Positions 39,051 to 50,658 of a stretch of 64,000 nt of DNA are shown in pieces. The notes beneath the pieces were generated by a model. That model was not told the origin of the DNA. It saw only the letters and a list, made by a program, of their open reading frames with translations, and searched no databases. Origin of the DNA: Methylorubrum extorquens (GTDB taxonomy: Bacteria > Pseudomonadota > Alphaproteobacteria > Rhizobiales > Beijerinckiaceae); contig NZ_JALJXF010000001.1 in assembly GCF_024169925.1 (NCBI RefSeq), forward strand, positions 1,680,001-1,744,000, in the 5' to 3' direction. The position numbers were made by a program, and so were the translations under genes. Position 1 is the stretch's first letter; each line of letters opens with the position of its first letter.

Positions 39051-39785
39051 ATGATCGCGATGACGGCCAGCGCACAATCGGATATCGGCGGCCACTCCGA
39101 CGCAGTGGCTCCCCTGGAAGGCGGACAGGCCCTGCGCCTCCTGATCGTCGACGATCACCCGCTGTTCCGCGAGGCGCTGGCGAGCGCCATCGCGCTCGCC
39201 TTTCCCGAGGCCGTCTTGCACGAGGCGGATGGCATCGGCACGGCCTGCGAGACCTTAAGCCGGAACCCCGCCATCGACCTGACGCTGCTCGATCTCTCGA
39301 TGCAGGGCGTGACCGGGTTCGAGGGGCTTGCCGCGATCCGCACGCGCTTTCCCCGCGTGCCGATCCTGATCGTCTCCGGCGTCACCGATCCGCGCATCAT
39401 GCAGGAGGCCCTGCGTCACGGCGCGGCCGGCTTCGTGCCGAAGGCCGTCGACAAGGCGACCCTGACCCGGGCGATCTCCGAGGTGCTCGGCGGCGCCCTG
39501 TTCATGCCACCCGATCTGGCAGCAGCGCCAGCCCCGGCGCGGGGCGGCGACAAGGCGCCGATCGCCGAGCGGGTCGCCCGCCTGACCCCGCAGCAGATGC
39601 GGGTGCTCGGCATGATCCGCCAGGGCAAGCTCAACAAGCAGATCGCCTACGAGCTGCAGGTCGGCGACTCGACGGTGAAGGCTCACGTCTCCGAGATCCT
39701 GCGCAAGCTCGAAGTCATCAGCCGCACGCAGATCGTGATCGAGACGGCTTATGTCGATTTCGATCAGGCAGGCGGGGGGTTCTGA
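39051..39785 (+). CDS. NarL/LuxR-type response regulator
   Basis: A 244-residue two-component regulator. The receiver is at about 30-150 (LLIVDDHPLFREAL, phospho-acceptor Asp in LTLLDLSMQGV, conserved Lys in GFVPKAVDK). The C-terminal LuxR HTH is at about 175-240 (LTPQQMRVLGMIRQGKLNKQIA, DSTVKAHVSEILRKLEV). It is an orphan with no kinase adjacent. An alternative ATG lies three codons in. Confidence 0.92.
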   Translation: MIAMTASAQSDIGGHSDAVAPLEGGQALRLLIVDDHPLFREALASAIALAFPEAVLHEADGIGTACETLSRNPAIDLTLLDLSMQGVTGFEGLAAIRTRFPRVPILIVSGVTDPRIMQEALRHGAAGFVPKAVDKATLTRAISEVLGGALFMPPDLAAAPAPARGGDKAPIAERVARLTPQQMRVLGMIRQGKLNKQIAYELQVGDSTVKAHVSEILRKLEVISRTQIVIETAYVDFDQAGGGF

Positions 39786-39793
39786 GCCGCGCG

Positions 39794-40666
39794 TTACGCG
39801 AACCGTTTCGCGGCGACGACGCACAGCACCACCCCGGCGGCGACCGCGATCATCGCCCCCTCGACCGGCTCGCCCAGCAGCAGGCCGGCGAGCGCGAGGC
39901 CGAAGAAGGGCTGAAGCAACTGCAATTGCCCGACCCCGGCGATGCCGCCGAGCGCTAGCCCGCGATACCAGAACACGAAGCCGACCAGCATGCTGAACAC
40001 CGAGACGTAACCGAGCCCGGCCCAGGCCGGCAGGCCGATTCCGGTCCATGAATCCGGCAGGGTGGCGAGCGCCAGAACGGCCATGGCGGGCGCGGCCAGC
40101 ACGAGCGCCCAGGAGATGACCTGCCAGCCGCCGAGCCGGCGCGACAGGCGGGCGCCCTCTGCGTAGCCGAGGCCACACAGCAGGATCGCTCCCAGCATCA
40201 GCCCGTCGCCCGTCAGGTCGGCGCCGTCGCTGCGCACCAGAGCGAAGCCCGCCACCAGCACGCTGCCCACGATCGAGAAGAGCCAGAAGGCGGGCTTCGG
40301 TCTGTCACCGGCGCGCAGAAGACCGAACAGGGCGGTCGCGAGCGGCAGCAGTCCGATGAAGACGATGGAGCGGGCCGAGGTGATGTGACGGAGCGCCAGC
40401 GCGGTGAGCAGGGGAAAGCCGACCACCACGCCGAGGGCCACCACGGCGAGCGGCCCGAGATCGCCCCGCGCCGGCCGCTTCTGCCGCAGCAGAGCCAGCA
40501 GCGCGGCGCCGAGCCCGGCGGCGATCACCGCGCGCGAGGCGGTCAGAAAGAGCGGAGTGAAGCCGCCGACCGCCGCCCGTGTCGCCGGCAGCGAGCCGCT
40601 GAAGATGAGCACGCCGAGGAGGCCGTGGCCCCACCCCTCCCAAGGTTTTTCGCGCGTTTGCCGCAT
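39794..40666 (-). CDS. DMT superfamily (EamA) transporter
   Basis: A 290-residue inner-membrane protein with about ten helices in two EamA repeats (GHGLLGVLIFSGSLPATRAAVGGFTP; LLQPFFGLALAGLLLGEPVEGA). The start ATG MRQTREKPWEG follows GAGGA six bases upstream. It is divergent from a MocR-type regulator, an arrangement often seen when the regulator controls the exporter, so the exported compound may be an amine, vitamin B6-like compound or amino acid (inference). Confidence 0.9.
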   Translation of the reverse strand: MRQTREKPWEGWGHGLLGVLIFSGSLPATRAAVGGFTPLFLTASRAVIAAGLGAALLALLRQKRPARGDLGPLAVVALGVVVGFPLLTALALRHITSARSIVFIGLLPLATALFGLLRAGDRPKPAFWLFSIVGSVLVAGFALVRSDGADLTGDGLMLGAILLCGLGYAEGARLSRRLGGWQVISWALVLAAPAMAVLALATLPDSWTGIGLPAWAGLGYVSVFSMLVGFVFWYRGLALGGIAGVGQLQLLQPFFGLALAGLLLGEPVEGAMIAVAAGVVLCVVAAKRFA

Positions 40667-40731
40667 CGTCCGTCCTCGAATCCTACGCGAGGATAGGGCG
40701 GCCGGCTCTGGTGATGACAGGCACGGTCCCG

Positions 40732-40752
40732 TACGGTTTTGACCAAACTGTA
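40732..40752. promoter_or_regulatory. Inverted repeat, candidate MocR operator
   Basis: TACGGTTT-N5-AAACTGTA, a dyad with one mismatch, lies in the gap between the divergent DMT transporter and MocR genes, 25 bases before the regulator start. Its location fits an operator for both promoters; binding is inferred. Confidence 0.5.
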
Positions 40753-40776
40753 TGGCTCTCCTTGCCCACACGGCCG

Positions 40777-42210
40777 ATGATGCGTGACATGACGGAGGAT
40801 GCAGGCGGCCGCACCGGGGCGGTGATGGCGGCGATCCGCCAGCGGCTCGCCGCGCGGGTGCTGGCGCCGGGGGAGCGGCTGCCCTCGATCCGGCGCTTTG
40901 CGGCCGCGATGCAGGTCTCGCCCTCGACCGTGGTCGAGGCCTACGACCGGCTGGCGGCGGAGGGGCTGATCCGGGCGCGTCCGGGCTCGGGCTTTTTCGT
41001 CTCCGGGCCGGTCTCGCCGCTGGCGCTCACCGAGGCGGAGCCGCGGCGCGACCGGGCGATCGATCCGCTCTGGGTCTCGCGCCAATCACTCGATGCCGGG
41101 CCGGAGATGCTCAAACCGGGCTGTGGTTGGCTTCCGGCCGCGTGGATGCCGAACGCGGCGATCCGCCGGGCGGTGCGCGGCCTCGCGCAGGCCGGGGATG
41201 CGGTGCTGACCGATTACGGCGCCACCCGCGGCGCACTCGCCCTGCGCCGACACCTCGTGCGCCGGCTGGCGGGGGAGGGGATCGAAGCCGGGGCGGACCA
41301 GGTGCTGCTCACCGCCTCGGGCACGCAGGCCATCGACCTGATCGGCCGCTTTCTCCTACGCCCCGGCGATACGGTGATCGTGGACGATCCGTGCTACTTC
41401 AACTTCCAGGCCCTGCTGCGCGTCCACGCGGTCCGGATCGTCGGGGTGCCGTACACGCCGACGGGGTCCGACCTCACGGCCTTCGCCGCTTCGCTCGCCG
41501 AGCATCGCCCGCGCCTCTACGTCACCAATTCGGCGCTCCACAACCCGACCGGCGCGACGCTCTCGCCGCAGACCGCCCACCAGCTCCTGACGCTCGCGGC
41601 AGCGCACGACCTGACCATCGTCGAGGACGACATCTTCGCCGATCTGGAGCCCGAGCCCTCGCCCCGGCTCGCCGCTCTCGACGGCCTCACCCGCGTCATC
41701 CGCATCGGCAGCTTCTCGAAGACGCTCTCGGCCTCGATCCGCTGCGGCTTCATCGCCGCACGCCCCGATTGGATCGAGGCCCTGGTCGATCTTCAGGTGG
41801 CGACGAGCTTCGGCGGCCCGAGCCCGGTCGCCGCCGAGATCATCGCCGGCACGCTCGCCGAAGGCAGCTACCGCAAGCATCTGGAAGCCTTGCGCCGCCG
41901 CCTGTCGCGGGCGCGCCGGGAGGCCATCGCCCGGCTCGGCTCGCTCGGCATCACACCCTGGATCGTGCCGCGCGGCGGCTTCACCCTCTGGTGCCGCCTA
42001 CCCGACGGGCACGATGCGGCGGCTCTCGCTCGCGCCGGCCTGGGGCAAGGTCTGGTGCTGGCCCCCGGCAACGTCTTCAGCGTCTCGCAGACGGCGGGCG
42101 GCTTCATGCGCTTCAACGTGGCGCAGATGACCGATCCGCGGGTCTACGAGGGGTTAGCGCGGGCGATGGCGCAGACGGGGGCAGGAGCCGATCTCCCACC
42201 CAAGCCCTGA
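40777..42210 (+). CDS. MocR/PdxR-type GntR regulator with aminotransferase domain
   Basis: A 477-residue chimera. The N-terminal GntR winged helix is at about 12-80 (LAPGERLPSIRRFAAAMQVSPSTVVEAYDRLAAEGLI). A linker follows, then a fold-type I PLP-dependent aminotransferase-like domain (about 125-470) with the PLP lysine in RIGSFSKTLSASIRCGFI and NPTGATLSPQTA. Such proteins sense PLP or amine ligands and control nearby transport or metabolic genes. The start is the ATG at 40777 or 40780. It ends 31 bases before the convergent hybrid kinase. Confidence 0.93.
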   Translation: MMRDMTEDAGGRTGAVMAAIRQRLAARVLAPGERLPSIRRFAAAMQVSPSTVVEAYDRLAAEGLIRARPGSGFFVSGPVSPLALTEAEPRRDRAIDPLWVSRQSLDAGPEMLKPGCGWLPAAWMPNAAIRRAVRGLAQAGDAVLTDYGATRGALALRRHLVRRLAGEGIEAGADQVLLTASGTQAIDLIGRFLLRPGDTVIVDDPCYFNFQALLRVHAVRIVGVPYTPTGSDLTAFAASLAEHRPRLYVTNSALHNPTGATLSPQTAHQLLTLAAAHDLTIVEDDIFADLEPEPSPRLAALDGLTRVIRIGSFSKTLSASIRCGFIAARPDWIEALVDLQVATSFGGPSPVAAEIIAGTLAEGSYRKHLEALRRRLSRARREAIARLGSLGITPWIVPRGGFTLWCRLPDGHDAAALARAGLGQGLVLAPGNVFSVSQTAGGFMRFNVAQMTDPRVYEGLARAMAQTGAGADLPPKP

Positions 42211-42241
42211 GGGGCGTCGGAGGGATACAGCCGACGGGGAC

Positions 42242-44620
<2,379 letters not shown>

Positions 44621-44718
44621 GGTGATGTCTCCCGTCCTGTCATCGTCGTCTTGACGTCGTCGTCTTGGCATCGCCCCGACCGGTGTGGCCGGCTTTCGCT
44701 CGGATGCGAAATCACAAG

Positions 44719-46113
44719 TCAGCGGCGCAGCCGGTTGCCGAGAACGAAGCCGAACAGACCCATCAGCACGATGCCCGCCGCCCCCTGCAATCCGACCAGC
44801 AGGTTGGTGACGCGCCCCAGCGGCTTTACCCCGATCTCTGGCGGGTTGGCGGTCATCATGTTGAGCGCGCTGTAGCTCACGAGATCGAGCGGATTGTAGG
44901 TCGGCGTGTTCTCGCCCTCGTGGAAGAGCCCGCCCGTCGCCCCGTAGGCCCCGGCGAACAGAAAGATTCCGACGAGGAAGGCGCGGGCGATCCGCGACAG
45001 GCTCTCGCCGTAATCGCACAGCCACTCGACGAAGCGGTCGGCGATCCAGCGGTAGCCGTCGCTCAGCGTCCCTCGAACATCGCGGGCGAAAAAGGCCTCG
45101 CGGGTGCGCACGCCGGCGTGGCGCCGGCCCATGCGGCGCCCGCGCTTGTAGGCCCAGCTCGCGCCCTCGGGGCTGCCGATGCTCTGAAGGTTGCGCTCGA
45201 GCGCGAGATAGCTCGCCTGCGCGGCCTCGTACTCGCCGGCCGCCTCCTCGCCGACCATGCCGCCGATCTGCTCGACGGAGAACCGCACGCCCTCCAGCCA
45301 CGCTCCGGCAAAGCGCGCATGGCGCAGCTTGCATGTCGTGAGGTCGAGCCGCACGAGGCTGGTGCGGGAGAAGTCGGCCCCCGACAGGTCCGCCCCGTCG
45401 AGCCGGGCGCCGGAGAAGTTGGCGCCGCGCAGCCGCGAGCCGACGAGCCGCGCCTTCTTCAAGCTGGCACCCTCGAAATCCGCCCCGGTGAGGTTGCAGT
45501 CAGAGAGGTTGGCCTCGTCGAGTCGGGCCCTTCGGAACACGGAATCGTCGGCATCCGCCCCGGTGAAGTCGGTGCCCCAGAGGTCGGCGCCCTCGAAGCG
45601 GGCGCCGTCGAGCAACGCCTTGTCGAGCCGGGCAAAGCGCATGGTCGCGCCCGAGAAATCGGCATCCTCCAGCATTGCCTCGCGGAAGGAAGCCTGCCCG
45701 CCGGCGACTCCGGCAAAGCGCGCGCCGCTGAGGTCGGCGCCCGCAAAATCCGCCTCCTCCAGGCAGGCGCTCGCGAAGCCGGCCGAGCGCGCGAGGGTTC
45801 CGGCGAGCGAGGCCCGCCGCAGGTTGGCCCCCGACAGGTCCGTCTCTTCCAGCCGGGCATCGGCGAGGTCGGCCTCCGCCAGATCGAGCCCGCCCGCGCC
45901 CTTCACCCACCAGCGCGGCGGAGCCTGCGGGTCGATCCGTGAACTCAGGGTCGCGCGTCCGAGCGCGAGCCCGGCGAGGTCGTCGCGGTCCCTGATCGAG
46001 AACGGCGCCTCACGCTCCGCAAGATGCACGAGCAGCGCCGTGACGCGCGGGTCGCCGCTCTCCGCCCCGCCATCCCGCACCGCGTCCGCCCCGCATGATC
46101 CGCCCTGGCGCAC
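44719..46113 (-). CDS. Pentapeptide-repeat protein with C-terminal channel-like domain
   Basis: A 464-residue protein. About 40 pentapeptide repeats with the A(D/N)LxX pattern (DLSGANLRRASLAG, ADLSGARFAG, NLTGADFEGASLKKARLVG) form a predicted right-handed beta-helix from about 75 to 270. A helical segment follows, and then two hydrophobic helices (AFLVGIFLFAGAYGATGGLF, LLVGLQGAAGIVLMGLFGFVLGN) flank NMMTANPPEIGVKPLG, a layout like a two-helix ion-channel pore, though no K+ selectivity signature is present. It lies directly upstream of the hybrid kinase on the same strand. GTG start. Confidence 0.82.
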   Translation of the reverse strand: MRQGGSCGADAVRDGGAESGDPRVTALLVHLAEREAPFSIRDRDDLAGLALGRATLSSRIDPQAPPRWWVKGAGGLDLAEADLADARLEETDLSGANLRRASLAGTLARSAGFASACLEEADFAGADLSGARFAGVAGGQASFREAMLEDADFSGATMRFARLDKALLDGARFEGADLWGTDFTGADADDSVFRRARLDEANLSDCNLTGADFEGASLKKARLVGSRLRGANFSGARLDGADLSGADFSRTSLVRLDLTTCKLRHARFAGAWLEGVRFSVEQIGGMVGEEAAGEYEAAQASYLALERNLQSIGSPEGASWAYKRGRRMGRRHAGVRTREAFFARDVRGTLSDGYRWIADRFVEWLCDYGESLSRIARAFLVGIFLFAGAYGATGGLFHEGENTPTYNPLDLVSYSALNMMTANPPEIGVKPLGRVTNLLVGLQGAAGIVLMGLFGFVLGNRLRR

Positions 46114-46254
46114 CCCTTAGCCGTGCGGGGCCGAGCGAGACAAGGCGACGAAGATGACAAGGGATACGGATTGCGCGCGGGCCCATGACACCGCAACGGC
46201 TTTCCGCGCGTTAGGTCGCGGAGCGCGTATCGGCGCGAGTAAGGGGTTTCGGGC

Positions 46255-46629
46255 GTGTCGGGAAAAATCCTGCTGGTGGAAGATCACGAGGAGATCTGGG
46301 ACTTCCTGTCCCGCCGGCTCAAGCGCCGCGGCTACGAAGTCGTGCTCGCCCATGACGGCGAGGCGGGCGTGCAGCAGGCCCGCGCCGCCCAGCCCGATGT
46401 GATCCTGCTCGACATGAACCTGCCGATCCTCGACGGGTGGTCGACCGCCCGCGCCCTGAAGGCCGCGACCGATACCCGCGCCATCCCGATCATTGCGCTC
46501 ACCGCCCACGCCATGTCGGGCGACCGCGACAAGGCGATCCAGGCCGGCTGTGACGACTACCACCCGAAGCCGATCGACTTCCCCAAGCTGCTCACCCAGA
46601 TCGGCGCGGCGATCGGGGCGGGGGATTGA
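46255..46629 (+). CDS. Single-domain response regulator (DivK/CheY-like)
   Basis: A 124-residue receiver with no output domain. It has ILLVEDHEEIWDF (acidic pair), the phospho-acceptor Asp in VILLDMNLPILDGW (about 54), Thr in IIALTAHAMSGD and Lys in YHPKPIDF (about 105). Single-domain receivers act as phosphate shuttles or allosteric partners. The hybrid kinase at 42242-44620 is the nearest candidate partner. GTG start. Confidence 0.9.
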   Translation: MSGKILLVEDHEEIWDFLSRRLKRRGYEVVLAHDGEAGVQQARAAQPDVILLDMNLPILDGWSTARALKAATDTRAIPIIALTAHAMSGDRDKAIQAGCDDYHPKPIDFPKLLTQIGAAIGAGD

Positions 46630-46700
46630 GGCCTCCGGCCCGCCTCCACCGCTCCTGACGATCCATCACCCGAACGGGCCCGGTTGCCCATGAGGACGCC

Positions 46701-48659
46701 ATGACCACCGATCCGGTCACCACGCGGCTCCTGCGGCAGGCGCTGCCGGTGGTGACGACGCTCGCCTCGCTGCTGCTGGTTGTGACGCTCGCCAGCGCCC
46801 TGTATTTCGGCCGCGACATCCTCGTGCCGGTGGCGCTCGCCATCCTGCTGAGCTTCGTCCTCGTACCCGCCGTGAGAGTCCTTCGGCGTGTCCGGGTGCC
46901 GCGGGTGGCGGCGGTGCTGCTGGTGGTGGTGCTCGCGTTCGGCCTGCTCGGGGCGATCGGCAGCCTGATCGCCCGCGAGGCGGCGCAGCTCGCGACCGAT
47001 CTGCCGCGCTACTCGCTGACCCTGCGCGACAAGATCACGGCCCTGCGCGCCGCCACCGCCGAGCGCGGAAGCCTGTCGGACACCTTCTCCGGCTTCTTCG
47101 ACATGGCCGAGGAGATCGGCAAGGAATTGCAGCCGCCCGCCGCGAAGACCGAATCCGAGACGAGTGCGGCGCTCGGCACGGCGGGGCGGCCGATGCAGGT
47201 CGAGATCCATGCCCCCCGCACCGGCCTGCTGACGACGCTCGGCAGCGTGGCGGGCGGGGTGCTGCATCCGCTGGCGACGCTCGGCCTCATCCTGCTGTTC
47301 ACGATCTTCATCCTGCTCCAGCGCGAGGATCTGCGGAACCGCGCGATCCGGCTCGCCGGATCGAGCGACCTGCGCCGCACCACCGCGGCGATCGACGACG
47401 CCACGAGCCGGCTCAGCCGGTTCTTCGTGGCGCAGCTCATCCTCAACGTCGCCTTCGGCCTCGTGATCGGCGTCGGCCTGTGGTTCATCGGCGTGCCGAG
47501 CCCGATCCTGTTCGGGGTCATCGCCGGCATCTCGCGCTTCGTGCCCTATGTCGGCGCGGTGATCTCGGCAGTGCTGCCGCTCGCCATCGCCGTGGCCGTC
47601 GATCCCGGCTGGTCGATGGCGATCCAGGTCGCGATCCTGTTCCTGATTGTCGAACCGATCGCCGGCCACGTCGTCGAGCCGCTGCTCTACGGGCACTCGA
47701 CCGGCATCTCGCCGATTGCGGTGATCTTGGCTGCAACGATCTGGACTTTCCTGTGGGGACCGATCGGCCTTCTGCTCGCCACCCCGCTGACCGTCTGCCT
47801 CGTGGTGCTCGGCCGCCATGTCGAGCGATTGTGGTTCCTCGACGTGATCCTCGGCGACCGCCCGGCGCTCGGCCCCCAGGAGATCTTCTACCAGCGCATG
47901 CTGGCGGGCGATCCGGCCGAGGCCATCGACCAGGGGCGGCTGTTCCTGAAGGAGCGGGCGCTCGTCACCTACTACGACGAGGTCGTGCTTCCGGGCCTGC
48001 GCATGGCCCAGGAGGATGCGGCACGCGGCATGCTCGACCGGGAGCGGCAGGGCGAGGTCGGTGCCGGCTTCCGCACGGTGGTCGAGGCGCTGGGGCTGGC
48101 GCGCAAGCGCGGCATGCCGCGGCGCTCGCGCAAGCCCGTCGGCGCCGAGGCCGAAGCTGCCTTCGCCGCGGTGGGGCCGGACCGGCGCGCGGCCGGCATC
48201 GTGCTCGGCCCCGACGACCTGGCGCCGACCTGGCGCGGAGAGGTGCCGGTCCTGTGCGTGCCGAGCGGAGGCGCCTTCGACGAGGCCGCGACGCTGATGC
48301 TCGCTCAGACGCTTTCCCGCCACGGGCTCGGGGCGCGGTTAGCGACGGGGGACGTGCTGCGCAACGGCCTGCCCGAGGGCGAGCGCCCGGCGATGATCTG
48401 CTTCTCCTATCTCGACCCGATCAGCCTGTCGCAGATCCGCCTGACCATCCGCCGCGCCCGCAAGGCCGCACCGGGGGCGACGATCCTCGTCGGCTTCTGG
48501 CGCGAGCGCGATCCGGCCTCCCTCGGCCGCCTGCGCCGGGCGATCTCCGCCGACCTGCTCGTGACCTCGCTGAGCGACGCCCTCGACGCGGCGCTGGCAC
48601 GGGCGCGGACCGGGAACGCTGCTCCGGCCTCGCCCCGGCTCCGTCACGCGGCGGAGTAG
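46701..48659 (+). CDS. AI-2E/PerM-family transporter with extra C-terminal domain
   Basis: A 652-residue protein. The first ~370 residues are an AI-2E/PerM-type permease with about seven to eight helices (ALYFGRDILVPVALAILLSFVLVPAV; ISRFVPYVGAVISAVLPLAIAV; GISPIAVILAATIWTFLWGPIGLLLATPL). The remaining ~270 residues are cytosolic, with a helical part (QEIFYQRMLAGDPAEAIDQ...) and an alpha/beta part containing VPVLCVPSGGAFDEAATLMLAQTL, ICFSYLDPISLSQIRLTIRR and ATILVGFWRERD. This tail resembles a Rossmann-type/B12-binding-like module, but no cobalamin DxHxxG motif is present. The substrate is unknown. Confidence 0.85.
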   Translation: MTTDPVTTRLLRQALPVVTTLASLLLVVTLASALYFGRDILVPVALAILLSFVLVPAVRVLRRVRVPRVAAVLLVVVLAFGLLGAIGSLIAREAAQLATDLPRYSLTLRDKITALRAATAERGSLSDTFSGFFDMAEEIGKELQPPAAKTESETSAALGTAGRPMQVEIHAPRTGLLTTLGSVAGGVLHPLATLGLILLFTIFILLQREDLRNRAIRLAGSSDLRRTTAAIDDATSRLSRFFVAQLILNVAFGLVIGVGLWFIGVPSPILFGVIAGISRFVPYVGAVISAVLPLAIAVAVDPGWSMAIQVAILFLIVEPIAGHVVEPLLYGHSTGISPIAVILAATIWTFLWGPIGLLLATPLTVCLVVLGRHVERLWFLDVILGDRPALGPQEIFYQRMLAGDPAEAIDQGRLFLKERALVTYYDEVVLPGLRMAQEDAARGMLDRERQGEVGAGFRTVVEALGLARKRGMPRRSRKPVGAEAEAAFAAVGPDRRAAGIVLGPDDLAPTWRGEVPVLCVPSGGAFDEAATLMLAQTLSRHGLGARLATGDVLRNGLPEGERPAMICFSYLDPISLSQIRLTIRRARKAAPGATILVGFWRERDPASLGRLRRAISADLLVTSLSDALDAALARARTGNAAPASPRLRHAAE

Positions 48660-48681
48660 GGTAGGCCGGGGCGGCTCTCCG

Positions 48682-49128
48682 TCAGGACAGGGCCACGAGG
48701 GCGACGCCCGCGATCATCAGCGCCCCGCCGAGAAGGCGCGTGATGCTCGCGGGGTGGACGGCGAAGCCTTCGAGCCCGAAATGGTCGAGCGTGATCGAGG
48801 TGACGACGCCCGCGGTGACGAGAAGGCCGAGGAAGGACGCCGCGCCGATCCGCTGCGCGACGAAGAGCTGGGCCAGGATGACGCCGGCGCCGAGCGCGCC
48901 GCCGAACCACGCCCAGACCGGTGTCTGACCAGCCTGCTGAAGGCTCGGCAGGTGCAGCCGCCCTGTCGCGAGGCCGATGCCGAGCATGGTGACGGTGCCG
49001 ACCAGCATCGACACGAGCCCCGCCGCGAAGGGCTGCGCACCGAAGGATTTCGCGAGTTGCGTGCTCTGGCCGGGCTGCACGGCCGTGGCGATGCCGGCAA
49101 GCAGGGCGATGCCGTAGAGGGCGATCAT
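48682..49128 (-). CDS. DMT transporter, DUF606/YdcZ family
   Basis: A 148-residue membrane protein with about five helices and the DUF606 pattern: ALLAGIATAVQPGQSTQLAKSFGAQPFAAGLVSMLVG at the start, GALGAGVILAQLFVAQRIGAASFLGLLVTAGVVTS in the middle and SITLDHFGLEGF. Probably a small homodimeric transporter of unknown substrate. It is convergent with the AI-2E gene, ending 22 bases from it. Confidence 0.88.
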   Translation of the reverse strand: MIALYGIALLAGIATAVQPGQSTQLAKSFGAQPFAAGLVSMLVGTVTMLGIGLATGRLHLPSLQQAGQTPVWAWFGGALGAGVILAQLFVAQRIGAASFLGLLVTAGVVTSITLDHFGLEGFAVHPASITRLLGGALMIAGVALVALS

Positions 49129-49375
49129 CGGTTCGGGTTCCTGCGGCGAGCCGCGATGAGGGGGCCGGCTCCCGCGCGATCCGTGGATGACTCCTCGAAG
49201 CCTCCGTCGAAGGCTCCTTTTGCCGAGGCAGGATGCCCGGGAAACCGGGGCCGACCCGCCCCGTTCCGTGGTGCGAGACCATCAGCCGCGGTTCATCAAG
49301 CGCAGCTTATGCAGGCGCAACGCCGCCCGGAGCCCGCCTTCCGGCACCTCCCATCGGCTTTCCCGGAGCCCGTCC

Positions 49376-50536
49376 GTGCCGCCCGTTTCCCCCACGCCGT
49401 CGCGCCTCGACACCGTCATCGCCATCCCCGTGCGCAACGAGGCCGAGCGGATCGCCCGCTGCCTGACGGCGATCGACCGGCAGACCGGCTTGGCGCCAGG
49501 GCGGCTCGGCCTCGTGCTGTTCCTCAACAACTGCACCGACGACACGGCGGCGATCGTCGCCGGTCTCGTGCCGGCGCTGTCGATCCCCGTCCGGGTGATC
49601 GAGCGTGTTCATGCCGGGGCGCATGCGGGCTGGGCGCGCCGCGCGGCGATGGACGCGGCGGTCGCGTGGCTCGAAGCGGAGGGGACGGCCTCCACGACGG
49701 CCACGCTCCTGACGACGGATGCCGACAGCATCGTGCCGCCGGACTGGGTCGCGGCCAACCTCGCCGCCCTGGAGGCGGGCGCCGACGCGGTCGCCGGCCG
49801 GGTCGAGCTGATCCCGGAGGAGGCGGCCCTGCTGCCGCCCTCGCTGCCCGCCCGCGGCCGGCTGGAGGACACCTACGACGCGCTCATCACCGAGATGGAG
49901 GCGCGCATCGATCCCGATCCGCACGATCCCTGGCCCTGCCACCGCACCACCATCGGCGCCTCGCTCGCCGTGCGGCTTCCTGCCTACCGTGATGTCGGCG
50001 GCATGCCGGAAATCCCGCTCGGCGAGGACGGCGCCTTCGTCGGCGCCCTACTCCAGCGGGGCTTTCGCGTACGCCATGACCGGGCGGTGCTGGTTCTGAT
50101 CTCGGCCCGCCTCACCGGCCGCGCGGCCGGCGGGGTCGCCGACACGATCCGCTCCCGCTGCGAGGAGCCCGACGCCCTGTGCGACGCGCGCATGGAGGCG
50201 GTGCCCCGCGCGCTTCACCGCTACGTCTGGCGGGCACGGCTGCGCCGCCTTCACGACGAGGGCCGCCTCACCCGCGATCTCGCCTGGGCGCGGCGGCTCG
50301 GCATCCCTGAAGGCGAGGCTCGCCGCATCGCCGCCCTGCCGCGGGTCGGCGAGATCGTCGCGGCGGTCGATCGCGCCAGCCCGCGCCTCGCCTACCGCCC
50401 GCTGATGCCGCGGCAGCTCCCCGGCCAGATCCGGTTCGCCCGCCTCGTCCTGCCGCTGCTGCGCGCGGGACTGCGGCTGCGCCGGTCGGCACCGTCCGCA
50501 CGCCCGGTCGTCCCGACAGCCACCGCCGACGCCTGA
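49376..50536 (+). CDS. Family 2 glycosyltransferase
   Basis: A 386-residue single-domain GT2 protein. The start is VIAIPVRNEAERIARCLTAI; LLTTDADSIVPPDWVAANLAAL (about 105-126) has the metal-binding DAD. DPWPCHRTTIGASLAVRLPAYRDVGGMPEIPLGEDGAF contains the acceptor-site ED. A C-terminal Arg-rich tail ends the protein. The GTG start has GGAG eight bases upstream. It is probably cytosolic and membrane-peripheral. No linked glycan cluster is nearby. Confidence 0.88.
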   Translation: MPPVSPTPSRLDTVIAIPVRNEAERIARCLTAIDRQTGLAPGRLGLVLFLNNCTDDTAAIVAGLVPALSIPVRVIERVHAGAHAGWARRAAMDAAVAWLEAEGTASTTATLLTTDADSIVPPDWVAANLAALEAGADAVAGRVELIPEEAALLPPSLPARGRLEDTYDALITEMEARIDPDPHDPWPCHRTTIGASLAVRLPAYRDVGGMPEIPLGEDGAFVGALLQRGFRVRHDRAVLVLISARLTGRAAGGVADTIRSRCEEPDALCDARMEAVPRALHRYVWRARLRRLHDEGRLTRDLAWARRLGIPEGEARRIAALPRVGEIVAAVDRASPRLAYRPLMPRQLPGQIRFARLVLPLLRAGLRLRRSAPSARPVVPTATADA

Positions 50537-50657
50537 AATTCTGGGATCCCAAAGGGGTTCACCCCTTCGGCGGGGTATCGGGGCGGCGCCCCGACCTCCC
50601 TTCACCGGGGCTCCGCACTGGACCCGCGAAAGGTATGATCCCTTTCGAAAGCGGGAT
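50537..50657. repeat. Mosaic hairpin repeat between convergent genes, copy 2
   Basis: The same architecture as 11274-11393 (CCCAAAGGGG...CCCCTT, GGGGCGGCGCCCC, GGGGCTCCGC.CTGGACCC, then AAAGG...CCTTT). It lies between the GT2 stop and the convergent lipB stop. Confidence 0.7.
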
Positions 50658-50658
50658 T

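Noticed and set aside
48754..49992. Plus-strand open frame through the DUF606 gene
   Set aside because: Shadow frame antisense to a membrane protein with conserved helices and out of frame with the GT2 gene.
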